From positions 196,039-260,038 of the forward strand of contig NZ_LMUI01000020.1 in NCBI RefSeq assembly GCF_009765995.1: a stretch of DNA of 64,000 nucleotides, given 5' to 3'. Within the stretch, counting starts at the first letter, position 1; each line of letters starts with the position of its first letter. The stretch is from Methylocapsa sp. S129. Its GTDB lineage: Bacteria; Pseudomonadota; Alphaproteobacteria; Rhizobiales; Beijerinckiaceae. The translations under genes were made by a program, and so were the position numbers. A model generated the notes under the pieces. It saw nothing but the letters and a program-made list of their open reading frames with translations, was not told where the DNA came from and searched no databases. This document shows, piece after piece, positions 9,038 to 17,607 of the stretch.

Positions 9038-9101
9038 TTCTAACGGAAAGCGCGTTTTTCGCTGCTGAGGACAACCGTCCGCCGGCAGCAGGGAGCGCGC
9101 A

Positions 9102-9740
9102 TTGATCGTCGCGCTCCTCAATCAGAAGGGCGGCGTCGGCAAGACGACGCTGGCGCTGCATCTCGCCGGCGAATGGGCTTGGCAGGGTAAGCGGGTCACG
9201 CTCATCGATGCGGATCCGCAGGGCTCGGCGCTCGACTGGTCCGAGCAGCGTGCGAAAGAACGCCTACCGCGTTTGTTCGGCATCATCGGTCTGGCGCGCG
9301 ACACGCTCCATCGCGAGGCGCCCGAAATCGCTCGCGACGTCGATCATGTCGTCATCGACGGTCCGCCGCGCGTGGCGTCGTTGATGCGCTCAGCCTTGCT
9401 TGCGGCCGATCTTGCGTTGGTTCCCGCCCAGCCATCGCCGTTCGATGGCTGGGCCTCCGGCGAGACGCTGAAGCTGATTGAAGAAGCGCGCATCTTTCGA
9501 CCCGAGCTCGCCGCGCGTTTCGTCCTCAATCGTTGCGCCGCACGCACTGTCATTGCGCGCGAGATCGCGGCGGCGCTCGCCGATCACGAGCCGCCGGTGC
9601 TGACGTCGACGATCGGCCAACGCGTGATCTTCGCCGACGCGGCGCGCACCGGCCGCCTCGCCGGCGAACTCGACGAGGTCGGTCCGGCGACACGCGAGAT
9701 CATCTCGCTCGCTGCCGAAGTAGCGAGGGTCGCGCGATGA
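9102..9740 (+). CDS. parA: ParA-family partition ATPase
   Basis: 212 residues, TTG start with GGGAG 7 bases upstream. The deviant Walker A KGGVGKTT (residues 9-16), the DADPQGSALDW switch region and HVVIDGPPRVAS Walker B region define a ParA/Soj ATPase. It lacks the long N-terminal DNA-binding extension of plasmid type Ia ParA, so it is the small Ib-like form. The ATGA overlap with the next gene, an RHH-type protein, suggests a ParA/ParG-like segregation pair for the excised ICE. Related ParA proteins are standard in Tn4371-like elements. Confidence 0.9.
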   Translation: MIVALLNQKGGVGKTTLALHLAGEWAWQGKRVTLIDADPQGSALDWSEQRAKERLPRLFGIIGLARDTLHREAPEIARDVDHVVIDGPPRVASLMRSALLAADLALVPAQPSPFDGWASGETLKLIEEARIFRPELAARFVLNRCAARTVIAREIAAALADHEPPVLTSTIGQRVIFADAARTGRLAGELDEVGPATREIISLAAEVARVAR

Positions 9741-9991
9741 ACGGCCGCGATCCCAGGCAAGCCTTCGTGGTGCGTCCGAGCGACGCGGAGGCGTGGGTTC
9801 GGCGACCCGACCCGGTCGCGGCCAGCGAAAGCAAAGGCGACGTTTTCACCGCCCGGCTCACCATCGACGTCACCCCTGAACTGCGCGGCCGCATCAAGGT
9901 CGTCGCCTTCCAGCGCGGGCTGACGGTCGCCGACATGCTGCGCGAGCTCCTCGCGCGCGAATTTCCCGACAAAGCTGGAGACGCGTCGTGA
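9737..9991 (+). CDS. Small RHH-type protein, candidate ParA partner
   Basis: 84 residues, ATGA overlap with parA. The N-terminal half is probably disordered. The C-terminal half, FTARLTIDVTPELRGRIKV followed by VAFQRGLTVADMLRELLARE, fits a ribbon-helix-helix DNA-binding fold. By position and size it resembles centromere-binding proteins of the ParG/Omega kind. This role is inferred from context. The next gene overlaps its stop by GTGA. Confidence 0.65.
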   Translation: MNGRDPRQAFVVRPSDAEAWVRRPDPVAASESKGDVFTARLTIDVTPELRGRIKVVAFQRGLTVADMLRELLAREFPDKAGDAS

Positions 9992-10470
9992 TCACGAACA
10001 ACATCACCGGCAAGCTTACGCACGTCGAACTCACTTGGCTCGAAAAGCGGATCGAGCACTGGATTCGATTCGGCGCAATCGCCTCCGAAAAGGTCCTCGA
10101 TCGCAGTCGGCGGGTCGTCAGCTTCGCGCCTGACAGCGTCTTCGGTTTCGTCCGTTGGGCGTCGAATGACTTCGGCACCGTCATCTCGCGCGTCGACGTC
10201 GTGCGCGCGGTTACGCCGGGCGAGGCGTTCTCAACCCTGCCGTTCGTCCGCCCCGGCGGCGACATCCTTCTGCGCATCTCCGGCTGGCCAAAGGTCGAGC
10301 GCGTGCTGCAGATCATCGACGCCATGGAGGCTACTGGCATCGACCCGGCGGACGCTGCGCCCGACCATTGGCGACATGTCCACAACCGTCTGACCGCCGG
10401 CGAAGAACCCCGGCCCTATACCGCAACCCGACACCACGCCTGGCTTCTGCGGCAGGGGGCGGAAGCATGA
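9988..10470 (+). CDS. DUF2840 domain protein
   Basis: 160 residues with GTG start overlapping the preceding stop. LTHVELTWLEKRIEHWIRFG and RVVSFAPDSVFGFVRWASND are characteristic of DUF2840, a family of unknown function found between parA and traF in this ICE type. No membrane segment or catalytic motif is evident. The tight overlaps on both sides place it in the same operon as parA, traF, the transglycosylase and probably the relaxase, so a role in transfer or maintenance is inferred. Confidence 0.8.
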   Translation: MITNNITGKLTHVELTWLEKRIEHWIRFGAIASEKVLDRSRRVVSFAPDSVFGFVRWASNDFGTVISRVDVVRAVTPGEAFSTLPFVRPGGDILLRISGWPKVERVLQIIDAMEATGIDPADAAPDHWRHVHNRLTAGEEPRPYTATRHHAWLLRQGAEA

Positions 10471-10979
10471 CCAGCGGCGCTGCAACAGTCGTCGCGATGG
10501 CGCTTGGCGTCTCCGCCGCAGCGCTCTCGCTCGCCGTCGATGTGTCTCCGCTGTTCATCTGGAACGCCAGCGCGAGCGCGCCGATCGGCCTCTATGCCGT
10601 CAGCCCGGCGAACCAACTCCAAATTAATGATCTGGTCGTCGTGAGACCGCCAGCAGACGCCGCGGCGTTCCTTGCCGAGGGCGGTTACCTGCCGCGCGGC
10701 GTGCCGATCTTGAAGCACATTCTGGCGCTCGCAGGTCAGACCGTCTGCCGTCTGGGCAGCGCCGTCAGCATCGACGCCATGCCCGTCGGCTACGCCCGTG
10801 AGCGCGACAGCCGTGGCCGCGCGCTGCCCGTCTGGCAGGGCTGCCGCGTCCTCGCCAAGGACGAAGTCTTCCTCATGAACTGGGCCGCCGACTCGTTCGA
10901 TGGTCGGTATTTCGGGCCTCTGCCGACCGCCTCGATCGTTGGTCGCGCAACGCCTCTTTGGACCGACGGGGAGGAATGA
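10467..10979 (+). CDS. traF: TraF-type conjugative signal peptidase (S26)
   Basis: 170 residues; ATGA overlap with DUF2840 fixes the start. An N-terminal membrane anchor (residues about 5-30) is followed by NASASAPIGLY, the TraF serine motif (Ser37 predicted nucleophile), and GVPILKHILALAGQTVC with the general-base lysine (Lys83). MNWAADSFDGRYFGPL is the conserved C-terminal box. TraF proteases process TrbC pilin, a serine-lysine peptidase reaction in the inner membrane. The expected substrate, TrbC, is encoded at 23502-23831. Confidence 0.9.
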   Translation: MTSGAATVVAMALGVSAAALSLAVDVSPLFIWNASASAPIGLYAVSPANQLQINDLVVVRPPADAAAFLAEGGYLPRGVPILKHILALAGQTVCRLGSAVSIDAMPVGYARERDSRGRALPVWQGCRVLAKDEVFLMNWAADSFDGRYFGPLPTASIVGRATPLWTDGEE

Positions 10980-11890
10980 CCGTGCAGTCAGATCGCGAAG
11001 TTCCTGCGCTTCCTTTGTTCGCCCCGGAGACGAACCGCTCCTCCTTTCCGGTCACGACCACCGCGACCACTGCTGGCATCGGCGGCGTCAAGCGCACGCG
11101 AAGCCTACGCGTCGCCAGTGCATTCGAAGCGCGACCACGTGCGACCACCGGCTTGCGCTCGCTGGCTAGGATCGTCGGCCTTGCGACGATTCTCGTGTCG
11201 TCGACGCTCCTCCCCGACGGAATTGCGCACGCCGAAAACCCGTCGCGGGTCGCGAAACCGACGACGGACCATGCGATCGATCGTTTTGAGGTCTTCATCG
11301 CCGAGGCGTCGCGGCGCTTCGATGTGCCGATCCCTTGGATACGCGCGGTGATGCACGTCGAGAGCGTCGGCGATGTTCGAGCCCGATCGCCAAAAGGCGC
11401 GATGGGCTTGATGCAGATCATGCCGGAGACCTACGCCACATTGCGCGCCCGCTACGCTCTGGGGGCGAACCCCTATGAGCCGCGCGACAACATCTTGGCG
11501 GGCGCCGCCTGTCTTCGTGAGCTTCATGATCGCTACGGGGCGCCGGGGTTCCTCGCCGCCTACAATGCGGGTCCGCGGCGGTATGAGGAGCATCTGCTTA
11601 ACGGTCGACCGCTGCCGCTGGAGACGCAGCGCTACGTTGCAATGCTGGCGCCGATCGTTGGCGGTGGACAGATGGATGACCGGCCGGCTGTCGTCGCTGA
11701 CGTCGGCGCTTGGTTCCATTCCTTGCTGTTCCCTGCGCGACCCGGCGACAAACCGGCCGGCGATAAGTCGCTATTCGCCGCGTCGCCGGAACGTCAATCG
11801 ACTGTCCGTGCTCCCGTCGATCTGACGGGCCTTGCGCCCCAGTCGGGCGAGCTGTTCGTGCATCGTATCGCGGAGTTTCAGCCGCAATGA
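10976..11890 (+). CDS. Lytic transglycosylase (SLT domain) of the conjugation system
   Basis: 304 residues, ATGA overlap with traF. Residues about 67-85 form a hydrophobic export segment. The SLT domain carries AVMHVESVGDVRA (catalytic Glu), SPKGAMGLMQIMPET and FLAAYNAGPRRYEEH, all standard for transglycosylases that cut the MurNAc-GlcNAc bond. It opens the wall for assembly of the type IV secretion channel, playing the VirB1 part. The 66 residues before the export segment are longer than usual, so a shorter start within the reading frame cannot be excluded. Confidence 0.85.
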   Translation: MTVQSDREVPALPLFAPETNRSSFPVTTTATTAGIGGVKRTRSLRVASAFEARPRATTGLRSLARIVGLATILVSSTLLPDGIAHAENPSRVAKPTTDHAIDRFEVFIAEASRRFDVPIPWIRAVMHVESVGDVRARSPKGAMGLMQIMPETYATLRARYALGANPYEPRDNILAGAACLRELHDRYGAPGFLAAYNAGPRRYEEHLLNGRPLPLETQRYVAMLAPIVGGGQMDDRPAVVADVGAWFHSLLFPARPGDKPAGDKSLFAASPERQSTVRAPVDLTGLAPQSGELFVHRIAEFQPQ

Positions 11891-11989
11891 TCGAAATCGC
11901 GCTGCGTAGGAGCTTTTCGGGCGTTATCGCACGTTCGGCGGCGAGTCGGCAGGTGCTCGGAGGCGCCAGCCAGGGATGGCAAGATAAAA

Positions 11990-12010
11990 GCGCCGACCTC
12001 GGTCGGGCGC
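11990..12010. other. Strong hairpin upstream of the relaxase gene
   Basis: GCGCCGACC-TC-GGTCGGGCGC: 9 paired bases with one bulged G, 127 bases before the relaxase ATG. Read on the minus strand it is followed by TTTTATCT, which looks like a Rho-independent terminator. Inverted repeats upstream of relaxase genes can also mark oriT. Neither reading is proven. Confidence 0.4.
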
Positions 12011-12136
12011 ATGTGATTGGTTGGGTTGGCATTTTTGGCATTGGAGTCATTGTGCCTGCTGGCGCTTGCCGCAAAAGTCTCTGCGATTTCAATCGGCCGT
12101 GCGCCGTCACCCGCGTTTCAAAGTCGCCTGATCCTA

Positions 12137-13891
12137 ATGACGACGCGCGATGACGAACTCAACATCCAGCCCGGCCGCATCCAACACGGGGCCCGAGGCG
12201 CCAAGCGTCCAAAGAGCTTCGTCGGTGAAGTGATGCGCGCCGCGAAGAAGGCTGGGCACTCCGGCAAGGGCTTCGGACACAGCGGGCGCACGCAAGCGCG
12301 CTCGACGTTCGGCCGTGGGCGGCGGGCGGGGCTGTCCATGTCGTCACGATCTCCAGGACGACGCGTCGTCGTCATGAGCCGCATTGTCCGTCACAAGGGC
12401 AAAGCGTTTCGTTCGGCACCGCTGTCGAAACATTTGGCCTATCTCAAGCGAGAGGGTGTGACGCGAGATGGAGCGGGCGCTCGGATGTTCGACTTGGCCT
12501 CTGACGATGCCGATGCGAAGGCCTTTGCCGAACGCTGTGAGGATGACCGGCACCATTTCCGGTTCATCGTCTCGCCTGAAGACGCCTCTGAGCTGGGGAA
12601 CGTGCGCGCCTTCACCCGCGAGCTGATGGCGGACGCCGAGCAGGACCTCGAAACGAAACTCGACTGGATTGCCGTCGACCATTGGAACACCGACAATCCG
12701 CACATCCATGTCCTGATCCGTGGCCGCGCCGACGACGGTCAGGACCTCGTCATCAGCCGCGACTACATCAGCCGAGGCTTTCGCGATCGCGCGTCCGAGC
12801 GCGTCACTCTGGAGCTGGGCCCCCGGAGCGAGCAAGAAATCCGATTGACGTTGACGAAGGAGGTCGAGGCCGAGCGCTGGACCAGCCTTGATCGGTCCCT
12901 CCGGGACATCGCGGACGAAAGTGGCGGCATCATCGATCTTCGCCTCGGGGCGGCGAACGAAGACCCTCAGCTACGCGGCCTGATGCTCGGCCGCGCGTCG
13001 AAGCTCGAACGGCTTGGCCTGACGGAACAGGTCGGTTCGGCGCGCTGGACGCTGAAGCCGAGTCTCGAGCAGACTTTGCGTGATCTCGGAACCCGGGGCG
13101 ACATCATCAAGACCATGCATCGCGCCGTGATCGGCGCCGGCCGCGATCCGGATGTCTCCGGGTTCGCCCTGCACGGCGGCGAGCCGGCCAACCCCGTGAT
13201 CGGACGGCTCGTCGGGCGCGGCCTCCATGATGAGCTGAGGGGCTCCGCCTATGCGATCGTCGAGGGTATCGACGGCCGCACCCATCATCTGCGGTTCTCC
13301 GATCTTGAAGTGACGGGCGACGCGAAGCCCGGGGCGATCGTCGAGGCGCGCGCCTATGAGGATGCGAGCGGACAAAAGCGGCTCTCACTCGCCACGCGTT
13401 CGGACTTCGACATTGAGGCGCAGGTCACGGCGCGCGGCGCGACCTGGATCGATCGTCAGCTTGTCGCACGAGAGCCAGCAGCCACTGGCAGCGGATTCGG
13501 CGCGGAGGTGCGTGACGCGATGGAGCGGCGTGTCGATCATCTCATTGAGGAGGGCTTGGCGCGTCGGCAGGGACAGCGTCTCGTCTTCGTACGGAATCTG
13601 CTCGATACCCTGCGTCGGCAGGAGTTGGACCACGCCGCCACGACGATGTCGGCGGAAACCGGGCTCACCCATCGTCCCAACCGTGATGGCGACCATGTCT
13701 GCGGCATTTACCGCCAACGGGTAACGCTTTCCTCTGGTCGATTCGCCATGATCGACGACGGGATGGGCTTCCAGCTTGTGCCGTGGCGTCCGGCGCTGGA
13801 ACAGCAGCTTGGAAGAGAGGTCTCGGGCACGCTGACGCCGCTCGAGAGCGTTCATTGGAGTTTCGGTCGCAAGCACGGGGTGAGCATTTGA
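12137..13891 (+). CDS. VirD2-like relaxase with DUF3363 domain
   Basis: 584 residues from MTTRDDELNIQPGRI. The first 80 residues are basic. SRIVRHKGKAFRSAPLSKHL then AYLKREGVTR holds the likely motif I tyrosine (Tyr102), and DHWNTDNPHIHVLIRG is the metal-binding motif III (His182, His189, His191). The C-terminal half is DUF3363, ending in VHWSFGRKHGVSI. It would nick oriT, stay covalently bound to the 5' end and pilot the strand to TraG. In related ICEs traG follows closely; here a 5.5-kb defence operon intervenes. The open frame extends 40 codons upstream without conserved sequence. Confidence 0.9.
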   Translation: MTTRDDELNIQPGRIQHGARGAKRPKSFVGEVMRAAKKAGHSGKGFGHSGRTQARSTFGRGRRAGLSMSSRSPGRRVVVMSRIVRHKGKAFRSAPLSKHLAYLKREGVTRDGAGARMFDLASDDADAKAFAERCEDDRHHFRFIVSPEDASELGNVRAFTRELMADAEQDLETKLDWIAVDHWNTDNPHIHVLIRGRADDGQDLVISRDYISRGFRDRASERVTLELGPRSEQEIRLTLTKEVEAERWTSLDRSLRDIADESGGIIDLRLGAANEDPQLRGLMLGRASKLERLGLTEQVGSARWTLKPSLEQTLRDLGTRGDIIKTMHRAVIGAGRDPDVSGFALHGGEPANPVIGRLVGRGLHDELRGSAYAIVEGIDGRTHHLRFSDLEVTGDAKPGAIVEARAYEDASGQKRLSLATRSDFDIEAQVTARGATWIDRQLVAREPAATGSGFGAEVRDAMERRVDHLIEEGLARRQGQRLVFVRNLLDTLRRQELDHAATTMSAETGLTHRPNRDGDHVCGIYRQRVTLSSGRFAMIDDGMGFQLVPWRPALEQQLGREVSGTLTPLESVHWSFGRKHGVSI

Positions 13892-14169
13892 TCAACCTCG
13901 AACGCCCAACGCCTCAGCGCACCAAAAATTGCCCCTACGTCAGCTTTCTTTGCCTATGCTGCTTCACTTCATTTGTTGGACTGGCCTGCTCAAAGCTTGC
14001 AGCTGACGATCTGGCACCACCGAACGTCGGCAGACCTAGCGCACCTCCTTTGCAAGCGGGGCTGGGCGGGTGGATCGCTTGCCGATGCCGCCACGCGCCA
14101 GACGTCCCATTGACGGCGTCAAGCGCAGGGCATCAATTGTAGTCCGGGGCGTCACGGTGGGGAGCAAAG

Positions 14170-17100
14170 ATGCGACTAGTCGCCAAGCGATTCATCATCG
14201 ACGAGAAGACAAAACCTTATAAAGGCGAAATGGCGGAGGTGCTATGCACCTTCGACTCGTCAAATTCGATGCAGAAGGTGGCGATCAAACTCTTTAACGA
14301 GGGGAATGAATCCAAGCTTGTCCTGGAAGCCTTTGCCCGCGAATGTGAAAGCCTTGAGAAGCTCAATTCGCATCCTAACATAATTTCGCTGATCGATTTC
14401 GGAAACGACTTGGATCTCGGACGGAAATATATTGCCCTAGATTGGGCACCCTACAATCTTCTTGAGCATATTCGATCGTACCCTGAGCATGGCTGGGACG
14501 GATTTTATCAAAAATATGGCTCGAAAATACTGGACGCCCTGACCTTCGCGTTCTCTCGCGACATAATTCATAGGGATGTTAAGCCACAAAACGTTCTGAT
14601 AGATAACGAAGGAGCGGTCAGAGTCGCTGACTTTGGCATATCTAAATTCAAGCGCTACTACCGCCCTGGGATTACCCTCGCTCAGTTTAAGAGTGCTCCG
14701 TACACTCCGGAAATCGAATCAGAAGAGTTTGCCGATACGAGGGATGTATACGGGTACGCCGTGTTATGCCTTGAGTGCCTCTCTTCGCATAACCTGAACA
14801 CGTACGCCGACGTCTATCGATCGCTCGACGAAGCCTCGGTACCTGAAGAGATTGAGCCAATCCTTCGTAGGGCGCTTGAGCGCGAGCCACGATTGCGCCA
14901 GCATAATATTGTCGAGTTGCGAGACGAGCTAGCGTCCGCGATGCGGACGAGAGACGCAAGGAACGCGGTTCGCCGAGATATCCCAGTCCATATCACGCAC
15001 GCTGCGGCCGACATCCTGAAAACAGAATTCCAGGAGGTCTCCCAAGCCGCGGCACGGGAACGGCTCTTGCGAGAGCTGAACGAGGTGTGCGGAATCGACA
15101 TCTGGCCGGCCACCGGAGTCGAAGAGGAGCCGCACCTCGCGCTCTTGACCGCCGAGTTTCGCTTCCGAGCGGTGATTGATGAACAGAAGCATGCGCTGAC
15201 AATCATTCACGCCGCTCGTGCGCGGCCCTCGCAACTTGAGCGTCAGCGCGAACGAGCTTGGTTAGCGAATCTGCGCTTCACGCCAGCCACGCCAGGCGGA
15301 AGCCCGAAAGGGATGGATTGGATCGGCGCGGAGTTCGACGTCTTCCTCGCTGAACGGCGTGCGCGGGAGGCGACCCGCGCGGAGACAGAATTATTCGATC
15401 GATGGGCAAACATCCTTCGGCTCAAGGCTGACGTCGAGGACGCGAGAAAAGCTCCGATCTACTTCAATGATCTACAGCGCGATGGAAACCGCCTCATATT
15501 AAGTCTGCGGGACCGAGTCGCCGAGGACATTATCGGGGAAGACAGACTCATTCGCGTTGGCGATGGGCTAGTCATTGCGGGCGTCGTCGAGCGGGTCACA
15601 GAGGACTCGCTCGTCCTCTACTGCGGCACCTCCCCAGATTTTGAGGACTTGCCGCGCAAAGGGGAGCTAGTCGCAGACACACGATTAGCGGAAATCGCAA
15701 TAAAACGGCAGAACTTTGCACTCGACGCTCTGCGCTTTGGTCGCTCGGTAAGACCGGAGCTCCGAGAAATCCTAATAGGCAAAATCCCCGTTCGGGAACC
15801 GATGCCACAAGAGAACGTCCCGTTTATCCAAGACCCGCTCGACGACGATAAGAAGGCGGCGATTGCCGTCGCGCTGGGGGCGCCTGATCTGCTCGTGGTG
15901 GAAGGCCCACCCGGAACGGGGAAAACGCGGTTCATCACCGAGCTTATTGCACAGTTTCTCCGTGAGAAACCGGGTGCGCGCGTGTTGCTATCTTCACAAA
16001 CGCACAACGCGCTGGATCACGCGCTGGCTGGCATCGAGGCTCTGGCTCACCGCGAAGGCCTCTCACATCGGCTAGTGCGCATCGCACGGCGCGGAGACCC
16101 CCGAGTGTCGATCGCGCTTGAGCACCTTCTCTTAGACAATGGTGTTCACAATTGGCTCAACGACGCAATACGTAGGTCGGACGAGTTTCTGCATAATTGG
16201 GCTCTCGCGAAAGGAATTTCGACCGAGTACGTCAGGATCGGGCTAGCACTTGCCGAGTTGCGCTTTTCGACCGTCCGCTTTCGGCGAGCAGACGAGGAAT
16301 TGGGTGCATGCGAGATCGCTGCCGCTGATTTGAGACGGCAGGAAGCAGAATTGCGCGACCACCCAGCTGCGGGCGACACGTATCGAAGCGCTCTCGCGGA
16401 ACTGCGAGTGGCCGAAGAGGGCCTACAAGACGCAGAAGAGGAGCGTATCGCCGCTCGCCGTGCTCTCGCCGCCGCACGTCGAGGGGCTGCGGCATTCCCA
16501 GATTTGGCCGGAGACGTGGATACCCTCACCGAATCGGACATGGAAGATCTCGAGGCCGTTTTCATCAACCACGCGCCCGGCGGTGCCGATTTCCGGAAGC
16601 TGCTTGCATTGTCTGAAGAGTGGCGGCAGCGGTTTGGTCGTTCCGCCGATTTCCATGGGGCGTTCCTGGCCGGCTGCGACGTGGTTGCAGGCACCTGTAT
16701 CGGGGTCGCGACGCAAAGCCTTCAGCGCGTCGAATTCGACCTGTGCATCATCGACGAGGCCTCGAAAGCGACCCCAACAGAAATGCTAGTACCTATGACG
16801 CGGGCCAAGAAGTGGGTCGTAGTCGGGGACCCCAAGCAGCTTCCTCCCTTCATCGGCGAAGCTCTCTCAGACCAGCGCGAACTGGAGCGGTACGGCCTAA
16901 CGCGAGAGGAGGTTAAGCATACGCTACTCGACCATCTGATTTCTATCGTCCCAGAGCATTCGAAGAAGTCTCTCTTATCCCAACACCGGATGATCCGACC
17001 TATCGGCGAACTGGTCAGTCATTGCTTCTATGGTGGGACTTTAAACAATTTGAACGACGCTCAGGACGACTGGCTGCGGAAGTCTCAGGCGCTCCCGAAG

Positions 17101-17607
17101 CCCGTCACTTGGTTCACCACCGCGAAACTTCCGGATAGAGCCGAAACGAATCGGCGGAACGTAACGAAGAATTTCGCCGAACTGAGGGTAATCAGCAGGC
17201 TGTTGTCCAGATTGCAACTGGCTGCACTGAGTGGGAAAAAAGAGTACTCGGTCGCCCTACTGTCCGGGTATGCGGGACAGGTGCGTGAGCTGCAGGACGT
17301 GGTATCGGCGAATCGCGCTGCACTCGACAGGCTCCATATCGAATGCGCAACCGTCGATGCCTATCAGGGCAGAGAGGCCGATGTGGCCGTCTACTCGATC
17401 ACTCGGTCGAACCCGGAGGGGCGTATCGGCTTTCTAAAGGAATACGAGCGATTGAATGTCGCGCTATCTCGGCCGAAAGTTGGCTTGGCGATCGTAGGCG
17501 ACTCCCTTTTTTGCGAATCCGTGCAGGGCAAAAACCCCTTTTCCGACGTTCTAGGATACATCCGCCGTAATCCAACGGACTGTCGGCTATTGGAGGAAGT
17601 GGAATGA
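14170..17607 (+). CDS. mkoA: Ser/Thr kinase-SF1 (UPF1-like, COG1112) helicase fusion, Mokosh type I MkoA-like
   Basis: 1,145 residues; GGGGAG 6 bases before the ATG. Residues 1-265 form a Hanks-type kinase: VAIK Lys40, a Glu at about 58-60, HRDVKPQN (134-141) and DFG (154-156), so catalysis looks intact although the glycine loop (YKGEMAEV) is atypical. Residues about 265-560 are a linker. The helicase has Walker A GPPGTGKT (579-586), Walker B IIDEAS (860-865), VVGDPKQLPP, LLSQHRM (about 934-940), VDAYQGREAD and LNVALSRPK, the set of UPF1/DNA2-like SF1B enzymes. A charged helical insert lies at about 680-790. Kinase plus COG1112 helicase followed by a PLD gene is the layout of type I Mokosh anti-phage systems. 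The downstream ORF overlaps by ATGA. G+C is lower than in the ICE core. Confidence 0.85.
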   Translation: MRLVAKRFIIDEKTKPYKGEMAEVLCTFDSSNSMQKVAIKLFNEGNESKLVLEAFARECESLEKLNSHPNIISLIDFGNDLDLGRKYIALDWAPYNLLEHIRSYPEHGWDGFYQKYGSKILDALTFAFSRDIIHRDVKPQNVLIDNEGAVRVADFGISKFKRYYRPGITLAQFKSAPYTPEIESEEFADTRDVYGYAVLCLECLSSHNLNTYADVYRSLDEASVPEEIEPILRRALEREPRLRQHNIVELRDELASAMRTRDARNAVRRDIPVHITHAAADILKTEFQEVSQAAARERLLRELNEVCGIDIWPATGVEEEPHLALLTAEFRFRAVIDEQKHALTIIHAARARPSQLERQRERAWLANLRFTPATPGGSPKGMDWIGAEFDVFLAERRAREATRAETELFDRWANILRLKADVEDARKAPIYFNDLQRDGNRLILSLRDRVAEDIIGEDRLIRVGDGLVIAGVVERVTEDSLVLYCGTSPDFEDLPRKGELVADTRLAEIAIKRQNFALDALRFGRSVRPELREILIGKIPVREPMPQENVPFIQDPLDDDKKAAIAVALGAPDLLVVEGPPGTGKTRFITELIAQFLREKPGARVLLSSQTHNALDHALAGIEALAHREGLSHRLVRIARRGDPRVSIALEHLLLDNGVHNWLNDAIRRSDEFLHNWALAKGISTEYVRIGLALAELRFSTVRFRRADEELGACEIAAADLRRQEAELRDHPAAGDTYRSALAELRVAEEGLQDAEEERIAARRALAAARRGAAAFPDLAGDVDTLTESDMEDLEAVFINHAPGGADFRKLLALSEEWRQRFGRSADFHGAFLAGCDVVAGTCIGVATQSLQRVEFDLCIIDEASKATPTEMLVPMTRAKKWVVVGDPKQLPPFIGEALSDQRELERYGLTREEVKHTLLDHLISIVPEHSKKSLLSQHRMIRPIGELVSHCFYGGTLNNLNDAQDDWLRKSQALPKPVTWFTTAKLPDRAETNRRNVTKNFAELRVISRLLSRLQLAALSGKKEYSVALLSGYAGQVRELQDVVSANRAALDRLHIECATVDAYQGREADVAVYSITRSNPEGRIGFLKEYERLNVALSRPKVGLAIVGDSLFCESVQGKNPFSDVLGYIRRNPTDCRLLEEVE

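Noticed and set aside
11887-12153. 88-codon frame overlapping the transglycosylase stop (ATGA) and running into the relaxase gene
   Set aside because: No family motif, no ribosome binding site, and it overlaps the start of a well-supported gene; the ATGA overlap alone is weak evidence.
13888-14142. Short frame after the relaxase with a hydrophobic Cys-rich stretch
   Set aside because: No proper start signal and only chance-like composition; the hydrophobic run is not followed by a conserved domain.
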